Below, piece after piece: positions 9,445-18,916 of a DNA stretch of 64,000 nt. A program made the translations under genes and the position numbers. Within the stretch, counting starts at the first letter, position 1; the number at the start of each line of letters is the position of its first letter. Source of the DNA: Cyanophora paradoxa (Eukaryota; Glaucocystophyceae; Cyanophorales; Cyanophoraceae); NCBI GenBank assembly GCA_004431415.1, contig QPMI01000483.1:1-64000 (forward strand), read 5' to 3'. The notes under the pieces were generated by a model. It did no database searches. It saw only the letters and a list, made by a program, of their open reading frames with translations, and was not told the DNA's origin.

Positions 9445-10695
9445 GGGCTCGTCGTCGAGGGGAGCGGAGGGCGGCGGGGGCAGGCCGTGTAGGAGATGCC
9501 CATCGTCACCGGCGGGCGCGAGGCGCGGGTCGTGGCCTGGAAGGGGACGCCCTGGGGCTGCGTCGGAGCGCCGCCGCGGCCGCCGCCACCACCGCCTCCT
9601 CGTCCGCCACCGTAGCCACCACCAGAGCCGCCGCGGCCGCCTCCAGGGGCGCCACGACCGCCTCCGGGGCCGCCGCGTCCACCGCCGCGGCCTCCCGGGC
9701 CGCCGCCGTTCGGGTTAGTGCAGTCCTTCATGATGTGGCCCTTCTGTCCGCAGCGGAGGCACCTGTCGACCCACTCGCAGTGCGCCGCCAAGTGTCCGTA
9801 GGCCCCGCAAAGGTAGCAGGCTCGGGGCTGTTGAGTCCGTAGCGCAGCAGTCGGGACGCCCGTCGACGTCGGGGTGGACGGGGTCAAGCCGAGGCGGGTG
9901 TGGAGCTGGGCGACGATGGGATCGGAGGTGGGCAGGTTGCACAGCTCCGACCGGTACCAGTGGGTCGTGCAGAGGAGGTAATCGTCGCCAAAGTGCCAGC
10001 AGGCGTCCTCCGGGAGGCCAGCCTTCAAACAACGGTCACAGAGCCAGCGTGTACCGTTAGGCCGGACGGGCTTGTCGGGGCGAAGGATGTTGAGGCCGGC
10101 GAGGAGATCCGTCTTCGTCTGCAGGCGTGGCAGGTTGAAGTTATGGTCGGAGGGCCGTGTCTGAGGCCGGGTCGAGTTCGCGCTCGAGCCAGCGGGTGGG
10201 GGCGCCGTCGCCTGGTAGAGAGGGGCGGTCTGCGGGGCCGTCGCATTCTGGTAGACGTAACCGATGTCGGCGTAATTGAACGGGTACTCGGTCTCGTCGG
10301 CGTCACCGTAAGCCATCGTGTCCGTCGTCGGAGTTTCAAATTCCGTGCCCTGCGATTCGTTGAGAAGACGCGCCATCGAGATCTGGCCGAGCTGGAACTG
10401 AAGTACACGGTCCGAGGCAGAGTTTGCGCGGAACATGTTGTCGTACTGTCCGCCGCAGCAGCCGAGGTGGTGTTGGTGCGACGACGTGGACGACTGTGAA
10501 GAGCGGGGCTTGGTGTGCTCGTGGTCGACGTCCTCCTCGTCGTCGTGGTCATGAGAGCGCTGGTCGCGCGTGCGCGCGGCACGGGCGGCCAGCTGCTCGT
10601 CCGAGACGGAGGTCGAGGAGTCAAACGGTTCGCGCGTGCTCGCGGCACGGGCGGTCGTTTTCTCGACGGAGCGGGAAGAAGAAGAGGCCGAGGCT
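9138..10695 (-). pseudogene. ORF A 3' half: gag-like zinc-knuckle protein cut by the Polinton
   Basis: The C-terminal part of a protein whose N-terminal part lies at 45,122-46,194. It carries two canonical CX2CX4HX4C knuckles (CYLCGAYGHLAAHC and CLRCGQKGHIMKDC, about 9,719-9,817), preceded by another Cys/His-rich stretch (CDRC..C..H). A Gly-Arg-Gly tail (9,570-9,715) follows, then a low-complexity Pro/Arg end that is probably out of frame. Such knuckles are typical of retroelement Gag nucleocapsid domains and other nucleic-acid-binding proteins. The ORF now begins inside the inverted repeat, so its apparent first residues are Polinton sequence. Taking one target copy and no Polinton, the joined gene would be 875 codons in one frame. 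Confidence 0.75.
10690..10695. repeat. Left target-site duplication GAGGCT
   Basis: GAGGCT directly precedes the left inverted repeat and recurs directly after the right one (45,122-45,127). Six-base target duplications are characteristic of Maverick/Polinton integration. The two copies have the same codon phase in ORF A. Confidence 0.93.
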
Positions 10696-10722
10696 TGTTG
10701 TAAAGGGGAGGACCCCACCCCA

Positions 10723-10747
10723 AACCAGACCACCGACTAGTCTGGTT
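10723..10747. repeat. Hairpin near left Polinton end
   Basis: AACCAGAC, a 9-base loop, then GTCTGGTT: a perfect 8-bp stem 27 bp from the tip. The mirror copy is at 45,070-45,094. It could be a recognition structure for the integrase or for replication initiation; that is inference. Confidence 0.6.
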
Positions 10748-10875
10748 TTACCTTCAGGGATCCACCCCTTCTAGCGTCATCGATCAACAATTTCCCTGAA
10801 AGATTTTAGACGTGCTCCAAGTAGATGTGTTGATGGGAAAAGCATGGATATGGAGAATGGAGGGCGTGAGGGCGA

Positions 10876-11100
10876 GTACAGAGAAGCTAAACGAGAAAAA
10901 TGCGTTAAGCTATAGCTAGGCGATATTAATGTGTACAGAGAAGCTAAACGAGGAAACGTGTTAAGCTCTAGCTAGATGTAATTGATGTGTATAGAGGAGC
11001 TAAACGAGGAAAAGCGTTAAGGTATAGCTAGACGAAATAAATGTGTGCATCGAGCTAACTGAGGAAACGCGTTCAGCAATATCTATAGGCGTGACTTTAG
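10876..11100. repeat. Four ~57-bp subrepeats in left TIR
   Basis: Units begin near 10,876, 10,933, 10,989 and 11,045 and share GAGCTAAACGAGGAAA-like and TTAAGCTATAGCTAG-like cores. The mirror array lies at about 44,716-44,940. Subterminal arrays of this kind often hold protein-binding sites; no function is shown here. Confidence 0.75.
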
Positions 11101-11200
11101 TAAGAAACGCGAGGCGCAGCGCGAGGACTATCAAGGCGTTAACTGGGTCGCAGACAAGCCGAAGGCAAGGAATTAGGGCCCCTTTTAGCGGTCTGGTGCG

Positions 11201-11358
11201 GCCTCTGGAGATGTGTCGATGACTTTACCTTTCTTTTGTTTTAATTGTTTTAATTGTTTTAATTCGGAGGGTCAAGTTCCTAAGAAAACTTTGCGGACGC
11301 CGTGACGTGACGCTGTGACGTGGCGAGAAAACGGCGAGATACGTGTCACACAAAAGAT
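11201..11358. repeat. Subterminal direct repeat, copy 1
   Basis: About 150 bp starting GCCTCTGGAGATGT and including GTTTTAATT runs, a TTCGGAGGGTCAAGTTCCT block and GTGACGTGACGCTGTGACG. It recurs at 11,907-12,050 with small changes. The first bases overlap the inner edge of the inverted repeat. Confidence 0.75.
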
Positions 11359-12169
11359 CACAAGTTTCAAGTTTAAACTTAACGCTGGCCGGTTGGACGG
11401 TTGACCGGTTGGATGCAGTCGCCTAGTCGGTTCGGAGCTCGAGCGCTCCGGCTAGGACCGCTAGACCCAGAGCTATGACTTTATCAGCCGAGTGAGCTCT
11501 GACTCTCTGAAAATTGATGAAAAGCACAATTAGTTGCGAAATTAACAGGACCGGGTTTGTGGACAAGCTCACGTCCAAACGACGCTTTCATCACATCGAT
11601 GCACCCTGCGCTTACGGACGGACCGGGAAAGCGATTCGTACATAATCAGCTAGCTATAACCGCTGCAAGCTAGCGAGGCTGCGCGGTGAGAGCCTGGAGG
11701 TGCACGACCGGGGTTGTGGACAAGCTTGAACTCTGAAAAAGCCTGCAATTGTTGAACTTTGGAAATAGTTAATTATAGCTCTGAAAAAGCCTGCAAGTCG
11801 CAAGCCCAATTTAATTATTTTGCAAGCTCAGCGGCCAGTCGACGGAAGTTGATCAATCGAAAAATTTAAACTTCCGATTCGTCAGCCTGCAGGCTCAGAA
11901 GTTTCTGCCTCTGGAGATGTCGAACTTTACCTTTTCTTTTGTTTAATTGTTTTAATTCGGAGGGTCAAGTTCCTGAGAAAACTTTGCGGACGCCGTGACG
12001 TGACGCTGTGACGTAGCGAGAAAACGGTGAGATACGTGACACACAGAAGAATGGCGCTGATAGTGACACGTTATAAAGGAAACGCACACTATGTTATCGA
12101 TCAGAGATTGATGCGTTGAAACGCCAAAAACAATAGGCCTCCCAATATTCATTCTGAAAGCCTAGTATA
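11206..12169. promoter_or_regulatory. Non-coding subterminal leader before polB
   Basis: About 960 bp with no credible ORF. It holds the two ~150-bp direct repeats, two copies of CTGAAAAAGCCTGCAA (about 11,735 and 11,782), two GGxTTGTGGACAAGCT copies (about 11,554 and 11,713) and repeated TGACG motifs. It sits directly upstream of polB and is the natural place for an early promoter or origin; no specific site can be assigned. Confidence 0.4.
11907..12050. repeat. Subterminal direct repeat, copy 2
   Basis: Second copy of the 11,201-11,358 repeat. It ends about 120 bp before the polB start codon and has a shortened GTTTTAATT run. Confidence 0.75.
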
Positions 12170-13705
12170 ATGGCAAGCACCGCATTTCTCAAAGCTGAGC
12201 TTAGGAATTTAGCGATCGAACTCTATGAGCGTGGATATATTCGTGGCTCCTTTCGAAACAAGCTGCTTCGTCTGACCGATACAAGCGGACGGACCTGGTC
12301 CGGAACGATTCGTAAATACATTGCGACAATGCTGCGACTGCGGAGTACAGTTCGTCCTGCTCGTCGTTTGCCTGAGTCAAGGGTAGCGGGGCATTTTGGT
12401 GCAATAGCAGCAGCGCGTGCAAACGCTGTTCAAGCCGAGGAGGCAATCCTAGAGGACGTTCCGAACATATTTCAGGAAATCGAAGATGTTCGAGTCACAG
12501 AAGTCCTAGACGGCGTGCTTTCTCACAGACACCATCGCTATCCGAATTTGTTGTTTGATAAGCATGTGTTTGCGATCGCACCAAACTGGAACCCGGAGGA
12601 GGTAAAAACCATAGCGATCGACATTCTTGATCACTTGGGTGTGGCGGGAATGATAGGCCGGTTTGTGATTATCCGCTTCCGCTTCGAAAAAAATCAAATG
12701 TACACAACTCAGCTGATTCAAATTGGGCAAAACGGGCTTCGAGTTTTGACCGAGAGTTTGGATGAGCGCATCGCGCAGTGGATGGCAGCTCAAATGTCGT
12801 ACGAGGAAGATGATTTCTGGGCAGTAACATCGATTGAGGTGTTGATTGCAGACAACGCGGCAGGCGCCCTGGGGAACATCCCGAAACTGCCGTTTTACCA
12901 CAGGACAGTAGATAAGCTGTACTGCCCGATGTCACCAGCTAATGATTGCGTGCTGGAGTGTTTTGAGTACGTAAAATTAAATCCACGGGGTTTAAGTCTG
13001 AAGACAGTGATTGAAAAATTAGCAAAGGCGCCCTATGCGTCTATTCGAGAGCAGATGGGACTAGCGAAGGGAATGATATCTCTCGATTGCAGGACAGTGG
13101 AAACGATCTGCAGGTTTTATTCGATTGATGCAACCGTGACGGAGTGGGAAGCAACAAAGTTTAAGGAGCTTTTTCGAACTGAACTGAGCTTTTCAAAGCG
13201 AGCGATACTTTGCAATATAGACGGACATTGTTTCCTCGTAAAGAACGAAGCAACACTGTCTCTTGAGAAGTGCCCTTGTTGCGGAAAGATGTTTGATTTG
13301 GCGACGCACCGAGCAAACTGCAGCTTTTGCAATCAGTGCAAGCGTGCTTACGACCCACGGAAGGACCACACATCTGAATGTCAGGAGATGACGCGCCGTC
13401 AAAACGTGATCGGGCGGCAGATCAAGCCCTGCAAACCGGAGACAGAATTTACAGCGTTGGACAGCGTTGTCTGCGCGGATTTTGAAACGTTTGCTGCCAA
13501 CGGCAAGACGCACGTTCCATATGCTGTCAGCTATTGCACGATTGAAAAAGGGGAGGTCTCGCCATGCGAGTTAATTTATGGTGAGCAAACGTTGGACTTG
13601 TTCATGCGCTGGCTTGAGCGCCGCAGCGAAAAGACGACGTTGGTGTTCTACAATGGGTCTGGCTTTGACTATATATTTGTCTACAAATGGCTCGTTTCAA
13701 ACTGA
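12170..13705 (+). pseudogene. polB: Family B DNA polymerase, N-terminal part (interrupted)
   Basis: Encodes the first ~508 residues of a protein-primed-type PolB, which would replicate the linear element. The ATG at 12,170 follows an A+T-rich leader. An N-terminal extension of about 360 residues is followed by a Cys-rich zinc-binding region (CPCC...CSFCNQC, about 363-395) and then the proofreading exonuclease: ExoI DFETF near residue 444 and ExoII YNGSGFDYIF near residue 496. The frame stops just after ExoII at foreign GC-rich DNA. ExoIII and the polymerase domain resume at about 21,019 in the same phase. Unless the insert is removed at DNA or RNA level, this copy cannot make full-length enzyme. 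Confidence 0.88.
13689..13695. repeat. GGCTCGT direct repeat, left side of polB insert
   Basis: GGCTCGT lies in the last polB-like codons before the GC-rich insert and recurs at 21,019-21,025, where polB-like sequence resumes. The codon phase is the same at both (xGG CTC GTx). It could be a 7-bp target duplication or recombination microhomology. Confidence 0.5.
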
Positions 13706-13941
13706 ACGGAGTTTGCGTCACGCCCCGCCCATTGTTAACTTCTTCCGCCAATGAAATTAGCCCAGCGCAAACTTGAGCTCGAACTTGGCCTCGTACACAG
13801 TGGCGTACACACGCGGCCACAACGGTCACAGTAACGGTCAGCAGGCCGGCTTGCTAGTCAGCTTCCCTCGGCTAGGCCGGACTAGCTAGCTTCCCGCCAT
13901 CGCGCACGCCCGAGCGGGAGCATTCCTGCACGCCGCCGTGC

Positions 13942-15530
13942 ATGAAGCAGTCAAAGCGAAAGGAACCCAGCCTCTGGGATGACAGCTTCGACGAGCCCCG
14001 ACGTCGGCACCGCTGGCACGGCAAGCGACCCGACAGCAGCAGCTCGTGGGCCGGCAAGGGCAACATGAAGCGTGTCAACAAGATCACTCAGCAGGCGCGC
14101 AAGGCGAAGGAGCCCAAGCTTCCTGACCTCGACATCCTCAAGGGCGAGCACCCCGCGGCAACGGTCCGCTGCCTGGACACCAGCGGCCGCGCCTACCACG
14201 TTCGCCTTGGCGACTTCGTCATCTGTTCAGTTAGCTCAGACACCCAGCTGTGTCCAGAACTCAGCGTCGTTCGCCCGAAGCCCTTCCATTTCCCGCGCCC
14301 AGGTGAAACGATTTTGGCGCGAGTCGAGGGCGAGTTCCCAACACAGACGAAGGCGAAGCGCGGCGACTTCAACTACTCCGTCAACGGCGTCATCCTTCGG
14401 CGCTTCGTGCGCCCGGAGGACTCCGATGTGAAGGACTGCGGGCTCGGCAGCGTGATCATCAAGGCAGACGGGGAGCAGGCAGCCGTGGCCATCGCAAACC
14501 ACCTCATCTACTACTCGAACGTGACGGTCCGCCCGCCGCGCCCGCGCCCCGTTCCAGCGTCCGATGCCCGTGCGCGCAGGTTCACGCACTCGCAAAGGTG
14601 GTGGCCGCGGACGAGTACAAAGCCCTCAACCACGCCGATCCCCACATCTACGTCTGTAAGCAAATCATGACGTTCCCGGGCGACGGCTCCTTCCAGTTCG
14701 ACGTCGCCCTCGCCTTCAACGCGAGGCTCAAGCGAGTGGCGAAGAAGAAGATGGCGTGCTTCCTCCGGCCGCTGTCGAGGCCGGAGGAGCGCGTGGAGGC
14801 GATTGGCTACCTTCAGGACGCCGCCGCGAACGCCCTCAAGCGCCGGAAGACCGGGACGCAGCTTGTCAACGTCAAGATCCCGGTGGCCGGGCCGGCAATG
14901 TTGGTCTGCGGCTCTTATGACTCGTTCGAAGTTCTTTTTCCTATCCTCTAACGGTGCGCATCGCAGGAGAACATCGTGGCGCAGGTCGCGCACGTCGCCA
15001 CGCCCATCGACCCGAAGACGGGCCAGCCGATCGCGGTTGACAAGCTGCCGGCGGCGAATCGCTTCGTTATCGAGCTTCCGGACCGCGAGACCGCTGCTGG
15101 TGGAAGCCGCTTCCTTTTTCCCGCTCGCTGTTCTTTTTCCGACCTCTTTGCAGCTGTTCTCGGTCCCTCCGGCGTGGCGCAAGCGTCCAAGCGCGTCTGC
15201 AAGCGGGACGCGGACGGGAAGGCGATCCGGAAGCACAGCGAGATGCAGACCGTCACCGTCGAGAAGGCGTACGGCGGCTTAATCGTGCCGCGCCACACGG
15301 GCTCCCATGACGTCGTCCAGTTCGACGAGCGTGCGCCCGGCCCGCCCTCGCCGCGCCGCTCGCTTACGAAGCTCTGCTCCTTGGGCGCGGCAGGTCCCGG
15401 TCGGATCGTGGCCACGAAGCGCTCGGGCAGGAAAGGTGGGCACGTCACGCTCGAGCTTCCGAGCTACGAGTACGGCCCGACGGCGAGCGCATCGCCAGCC
15501 TCGCGGGCCCCTCGCGGCTGTCCCCGTGAA
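13942..15530 (+). CDS. Unknown spliced gene inside the insert (copy 1)
   Basis: Begins MKQSKRKEPSLWDD with a basic, disordered N-terminus. The gene is best read with introns that have good 3' signals: 14,904-14,966 (63 bp, GTCTGC...CGCAG with a pyrimidine tract), 15,100-15,153 (54 bp, GTGGAA...TTGCAG) and possibly 15,331-15,393 (63 bp). Frames match across each junction. A one-base shift near 14,570 separates two parts of the first exon, probably an indel. Another C is missing near 15,478 relative to the later copies. A Pro/Ala-rich tract follows. I do not recognise the protein; GETILARVEG near residue 128 faintly recalls a small beta-barrel, but that is not a call. Confidence 0.45.
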
Positions 15531-15802
15531 GCGCCCGCGCCGGTGCCGCGCCGGCGCCAACACCGTCGCCAAGGCGCCGCCTGTCCCCGAAGCAGCCCCT
15601 TCAGAACCTGCCGCCGCCGCCCTGCCGGCCCCCGCCGCCGCCGCCCGCCGGCCCCCGCCGTCGCCGCCCCGCCGGCCCCCGCCGCCGCCGCCCTGCCGGC
15701 CGCCGCCGCCGCCGCCCCGCCCGCCCCCGCCCCGCCGGTCGGAGATTGCAGATTCAACTACTCCGTCAACGGCGTCATCCTTCGGCGCTTCGTAGTTGAA
15801 GT

Positions 15803-15857
15803 CGCTTGACTTCAACTACTCCGTCAACGGCGTTGACGGAGTAGTTGAAGTCAAGCG
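15803..15857. repeat. 55-bp perfect palindrome at repeat junction 1/2
   Basis: Two 27-base arms (15,803-15,829 and 15,831-15,857) are exact reverse complements around one central G. The arm contains CTTCAACTACTCCGTCAACG, which is also coding sequence of exon 1 near 14,370. Such a fold-back is a typical product of template switching at a hairpin. Confidence 0.85.
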
Positions 15858-16653
15858 AGTGGCGAAGAAGAAGATGGCGTGCTTCCTCCGGCCGCTGTCG
15901 AGGCCGGAGGAGCGCGTGGAGGCGATTGGCTACCTTCAGGACGCCGCCGCGAACGCCCTCAAGCGCCGGAAGACCGGGACGCAGCTTGTCAACGTCAAGA
16001 TCCCGGTGGCCGGGCCGGCAATGTTGGTCTGCGGCTCTTATGACTCGTTCGAAGTTCTTTTTCCTATCCTCTAACGGTGCGCATCGCAGGAGAACATCGT
16101 GGCGCAGGTCGCGCACGTCGCCACGCCCATCGACCCGAAGACGGGCCAGCCGATCCCGGTTGACAAGCTGCCGGCGGCGAATCGCTTCGTTATCGAGCTT
16201 CCGGACCGCGAGACCGCTGCTGGTGGAAGCCGCTTCCTTTTTCCCGCTCGCTGTTCTTTTTCCGACCTCTTTGCAGCTGTTCTCGGTCCCTCCGGCGTGG
16301 CGCAAGCGTCCAAGCGCGTCTGCAAGCGGGACGCGGACGGGAAGGCGATCCGGAAGCACAGCGAGATGCAGACCGTCACCGTCGAGAAGGCGTACGGCGG
16401 CTTAATCGTGCCGCGCCACACGGGCTCCCATGACGTCGTCCAGTTCGACGAGCGTGCGCCCGGCCCGCCCTCGCCGCGCCGCTCGCTTACGAAGCTCTGC
16501 TCCTTGGGCGCGGCAGGTCCCGGTCGGATCGTGGCCACGAAGCGCTCGGGCAGGAAAGGTGGGCACGTCACGCTCGAGCTTCCGAGCTACGAGTACGGCC
16601 CCGACGGCGAGCGCATCGCCAGCCTCGCGGGCCCCTCGCGGCTGTCCCCGTGA
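15851..16653 (+). pseudogene. Second partial copy of the unknown spliced gene
   Basis: Repeat of the 3' half of the 13,942 gene without its first exon start. It reads RVAKKKMACFLRPL... and then, after the copied 63-bp intron, ENIVAQVAHVATPIDP... to a stop at 16,653 (ending GPSRLSP). The frame is one C longer near 16,600 than in copy 1, so copy 1 probably carries the error. It lacks a promoter and start of its own, unless it is an internal repeat of one very long gene. Confidence 0.45.
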
Positions 16654-16925
16654 AGCGCCCGCGCCGGTGCCGCGCCGGCGCCAACACCGTCGCCAAGGCG
16701 CCGCCTGTCCCCGAAGCAGCCCCTTCAGAACCTGCCGCCGCCGCCCTGCCGGCCCCCGCCGCCGCCGCCCCGCCGGCCCCGCCGTCGCCGCCCCGCCGGC
16801 CCCCGCCGCCGCCGCCCTGCCGGCCGCCGCCGCCGCCGCCCCGCCCGCCCCCGCCCGCCGGTCGGAGATTGCAGATTCAACTACTCCGTCAACGGCGTCA
16901 TCCTTCGGCGCTTCGTAGTTGAAGT

Positions 16926-16980
16926 CGCTTGACTTCAACTACTCCGTCAACGGCGTTGACGGAGTAGTTGAAGTCAAGCG
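16926..16980. repeat. 55-bp perfect palindrome at repeat junction 2/3
   Basis: Identical to the palindrome at 15,803-15,857, offset by 1,123 bp. It is absent at the end of the third unit, so it marks joins between units rather than belonging to the unit itself. Confidence 0.85.
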
Positions 16981-17776
16981 AGTGGCGAAGAAGAAGATGG
17001 CGTGCTTCCTCCGGCCGCTGTCGAGGCCGGAGGAGCGCGTGGAGGCGATTGGCTACCTTCAGGACGCCGCCGCGAACGCCCTCAAGCGCCGGAAGACCGG
17101 GACGCAGCTTGTCAACGTCAAGATCCCGGTGGCCGGGCCGGCAATGTTGGTCTGCGGCTCTTATGACTCGTTCGAAGTTCTTTTTCCTATCCTCTAACGG
17201 TGCGCATCGCAGGAGAACATCGTGGCGCAGGTCGCGCACGTCGCCACGCCCATCGACCCGAAGACGGGCCAGCCGATCCCGGTTGACAAGCTGCCGGCGG
17301 CGAATCGCTTCGTTATCGAGCTTCCGGACCGCGAGACCGCTGCTGGTGGAAGCCGCTTCCTTTTTCCCGCTCGCTGTTCTTTTTCCGACCTCTTTGCAGC
17401 TGTTCTCGGTCCCTCCGGCGTGGCGCAAGCGTCCAAGCGCGTCTGCAAGCGGGACGCGGACGGGAAGGCGATCCGGAAGCACAGCGAGATGCAGACCGTC
17501 ACCGTCGAGAAGGCGTACGGCGGCTTAATCGTGCCGCGCCACACGGGCTCCCATGACGTCGTCCAGTTCGACGAGCGTGCGCCCGGCCCGCCCTCGCCGC
17601 GCCGCTCGCTTACGAAGCTCTGCTCCTTGGGCGCGGCAGGTCCCGGTCGGATCGTGGCCACGAAGCGCTCGGGCAGGAAAGGTGGGCACGTCACGCTCGA
17701 GCTTCCGAGCTACGAGTACGGCCCCGACGGCGAGCGCATCGCCAGCCTCGCGGGCCCCTCGCGGCTGTCCCCGTGA
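16974..17776 (+). pseudogene. Third partial copy of the unknown spliced gene
   Basis: Same content as the second copy: the 3' half of the gene, the presumed introns and the GPSRLSP stop at 17,776. Apart from the lengths of the downstream CCG runs it looks identical to copy 2. A longer CCCCGCCCCGCC tract follows, and then unrelated sequence. No independent start is visible. Confidence 0.45.
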
Positions 17777-17996
17777 AGCGCCCGCGCCGGTGCCGCGCCG
17801 GCGCCAACACCGTCGCCAAGGCGCCGCCTGTCCCCGAAGCAGCCCCTTCAGAACCTGCCGCCGCCGCCCTGCCGGCCCCCGCCGCCGCCGCCCGCCGGCC
17901 CCCGCCGTCGCCGCCCCGCCGGCCCCGCCGCCGCCGCCCTGCCGGCCGCCGCCGCCGCCGCCCCGCCCGCCCCCGCCCCGCCCCGCCCCGCCCGCG

Positions 17997-18916
17997 GAGT
18001 GCAGATTCCCTGGCAGATCAAAAATTGCGAACGCGATACCGGGGGTCGCCGCGCGCTCGCAGCCTTGCGAAACCTTGAGAGCGGATAAGATTGCCGCCGA
18101 CAGCGAGCCCAGCTCCCCGCTCGCAGTGCAGCCGCGCGCTTAAGGCGCCGGCCAGCCACTTGGCCCCGGCTGCAGCTGCTCCGGCACGGGCGGCCTCAGC
18201 CAGCCGGCACCATTCTATCGCAGCTTCGGCCATAAGCCTCGGAGAGGGCGGAAGTCTCCGAGGCTCGGTCCGCGATCCAGGGCAGGCGTGCGTATGTTCC
18301 AAGTTCGCGGGCGAGGGCGTGCGCCTCGCCGAATCGTTGTCGCGGCGTGCGCCTCGCCAGGTGTACTACAGTGCCACAGTGCCACGTTGTCGAAAGCGCG
18401 AGCCGCTCAGTCAGCCGAGTTTCCTCCGCTGGCCAACCGGGTACGCATACGCCCGGCCCGGCCCGGCATGCCACGAGAGCGCCCGCGGCGCTTCACGCGG
18501 TCTTCCTTCATCTCCGTGACCCGCTTCTGCGAGACGAGGTCGGTGGGGGCAGCGGCTGCTTGCCGCAGTGCATGGATTGCCAGCCCAGGTGCGAGGCCTT
18601 GACTCATCCCGAGCTTCCCGAGCAGATTACCAGGCGCGCCGGCGTAGCTCAGCGCCGATTGGGTCTGGCACGGTCCGCCTTTGCGGCCGACCCCGGTTCC
18701 GTGCCCAAGCCGTTCCGACCTTCCCGAGCAGATTACCAGGCGCGCCGGGCGCACCTAGCTCAGCGTCGCCGAGCTTATAGGCTAGGCTTGCTCGGAGGCT
18801 CCGGATGCACGCACAGTTAGCCAACCCAGCCGCGCCCCGCGTCCCCGCCCGGCTGTCGTGTGGGCGACGCATGCGCAAAAGGAACACAAATTTTTCTCAT
18901 CCGATGAGAGCTCTAG
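17997..18916. other. GC-rich spacer in insert, no gene seen
   Basis: About 920 bp between the tandem array and the coiled-coil gene. Short overlapping ORFs on both strands look like composition effects. A 29-bp direct repeat, CTTCCCGAGCAGATTACCAG plus nine more bases, occurs at 18,614-18,642 and 18,720-18,748. I see no RNA gene. Confidence 0.5.
18614..18748. repeat. Pair of 29-bp direct repeats, 106 bp apart
   Basis: CTTCCCGAGCAGATTACCAG plus nine bases, at 18,614-18,642 and 18,720-18,748. The sequence between them is unrelated. Function unknown. Confidence 0.7.

Larger units (their letters stand above)
10696..11205 (+). repeat. Left terminal inverted repeat of the Polinton (510 bp)
   Basis: Starts TGTTGTAAAGG and matches the reverse complement of 44,611-45,121. 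The only difference I noticed is one base in a T run near 10,806. It contains a terminal hairpin and four ~57-bp subrepeats. Near identity of the two ends suggests recent insertion or ongoing homogenisation. Confidence 0.93.
14728..17996 (+). repeat. Three tandem copies of a 1,123-bp unit
   Basis: Units start at 14,728, 15,851 and 16,974, with a constant 1,123-bp offset. Each holds the 3' part of the unknown spliced gene and ends in a CCGCCGCC-rich Pro/Ala tract whose length differs between units. Units 2 and 3 are preceded by a 40-bp scrap copied from exon 1 (NYSVNGVILRRF codons, original near 14,370-14,410) and a 55-bp palindrome. The third unit ends in different sequence near 17,997. Confidence 0.85.

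Noticed and set aside
15279-16938. Minus-strand 160-194-codon ORFs across the 1,123-bp repeats
   Set aside because: They repeat with the DNA unit, lie opposite the spliced gene and are low-complexity Arg/Ala/Gly.
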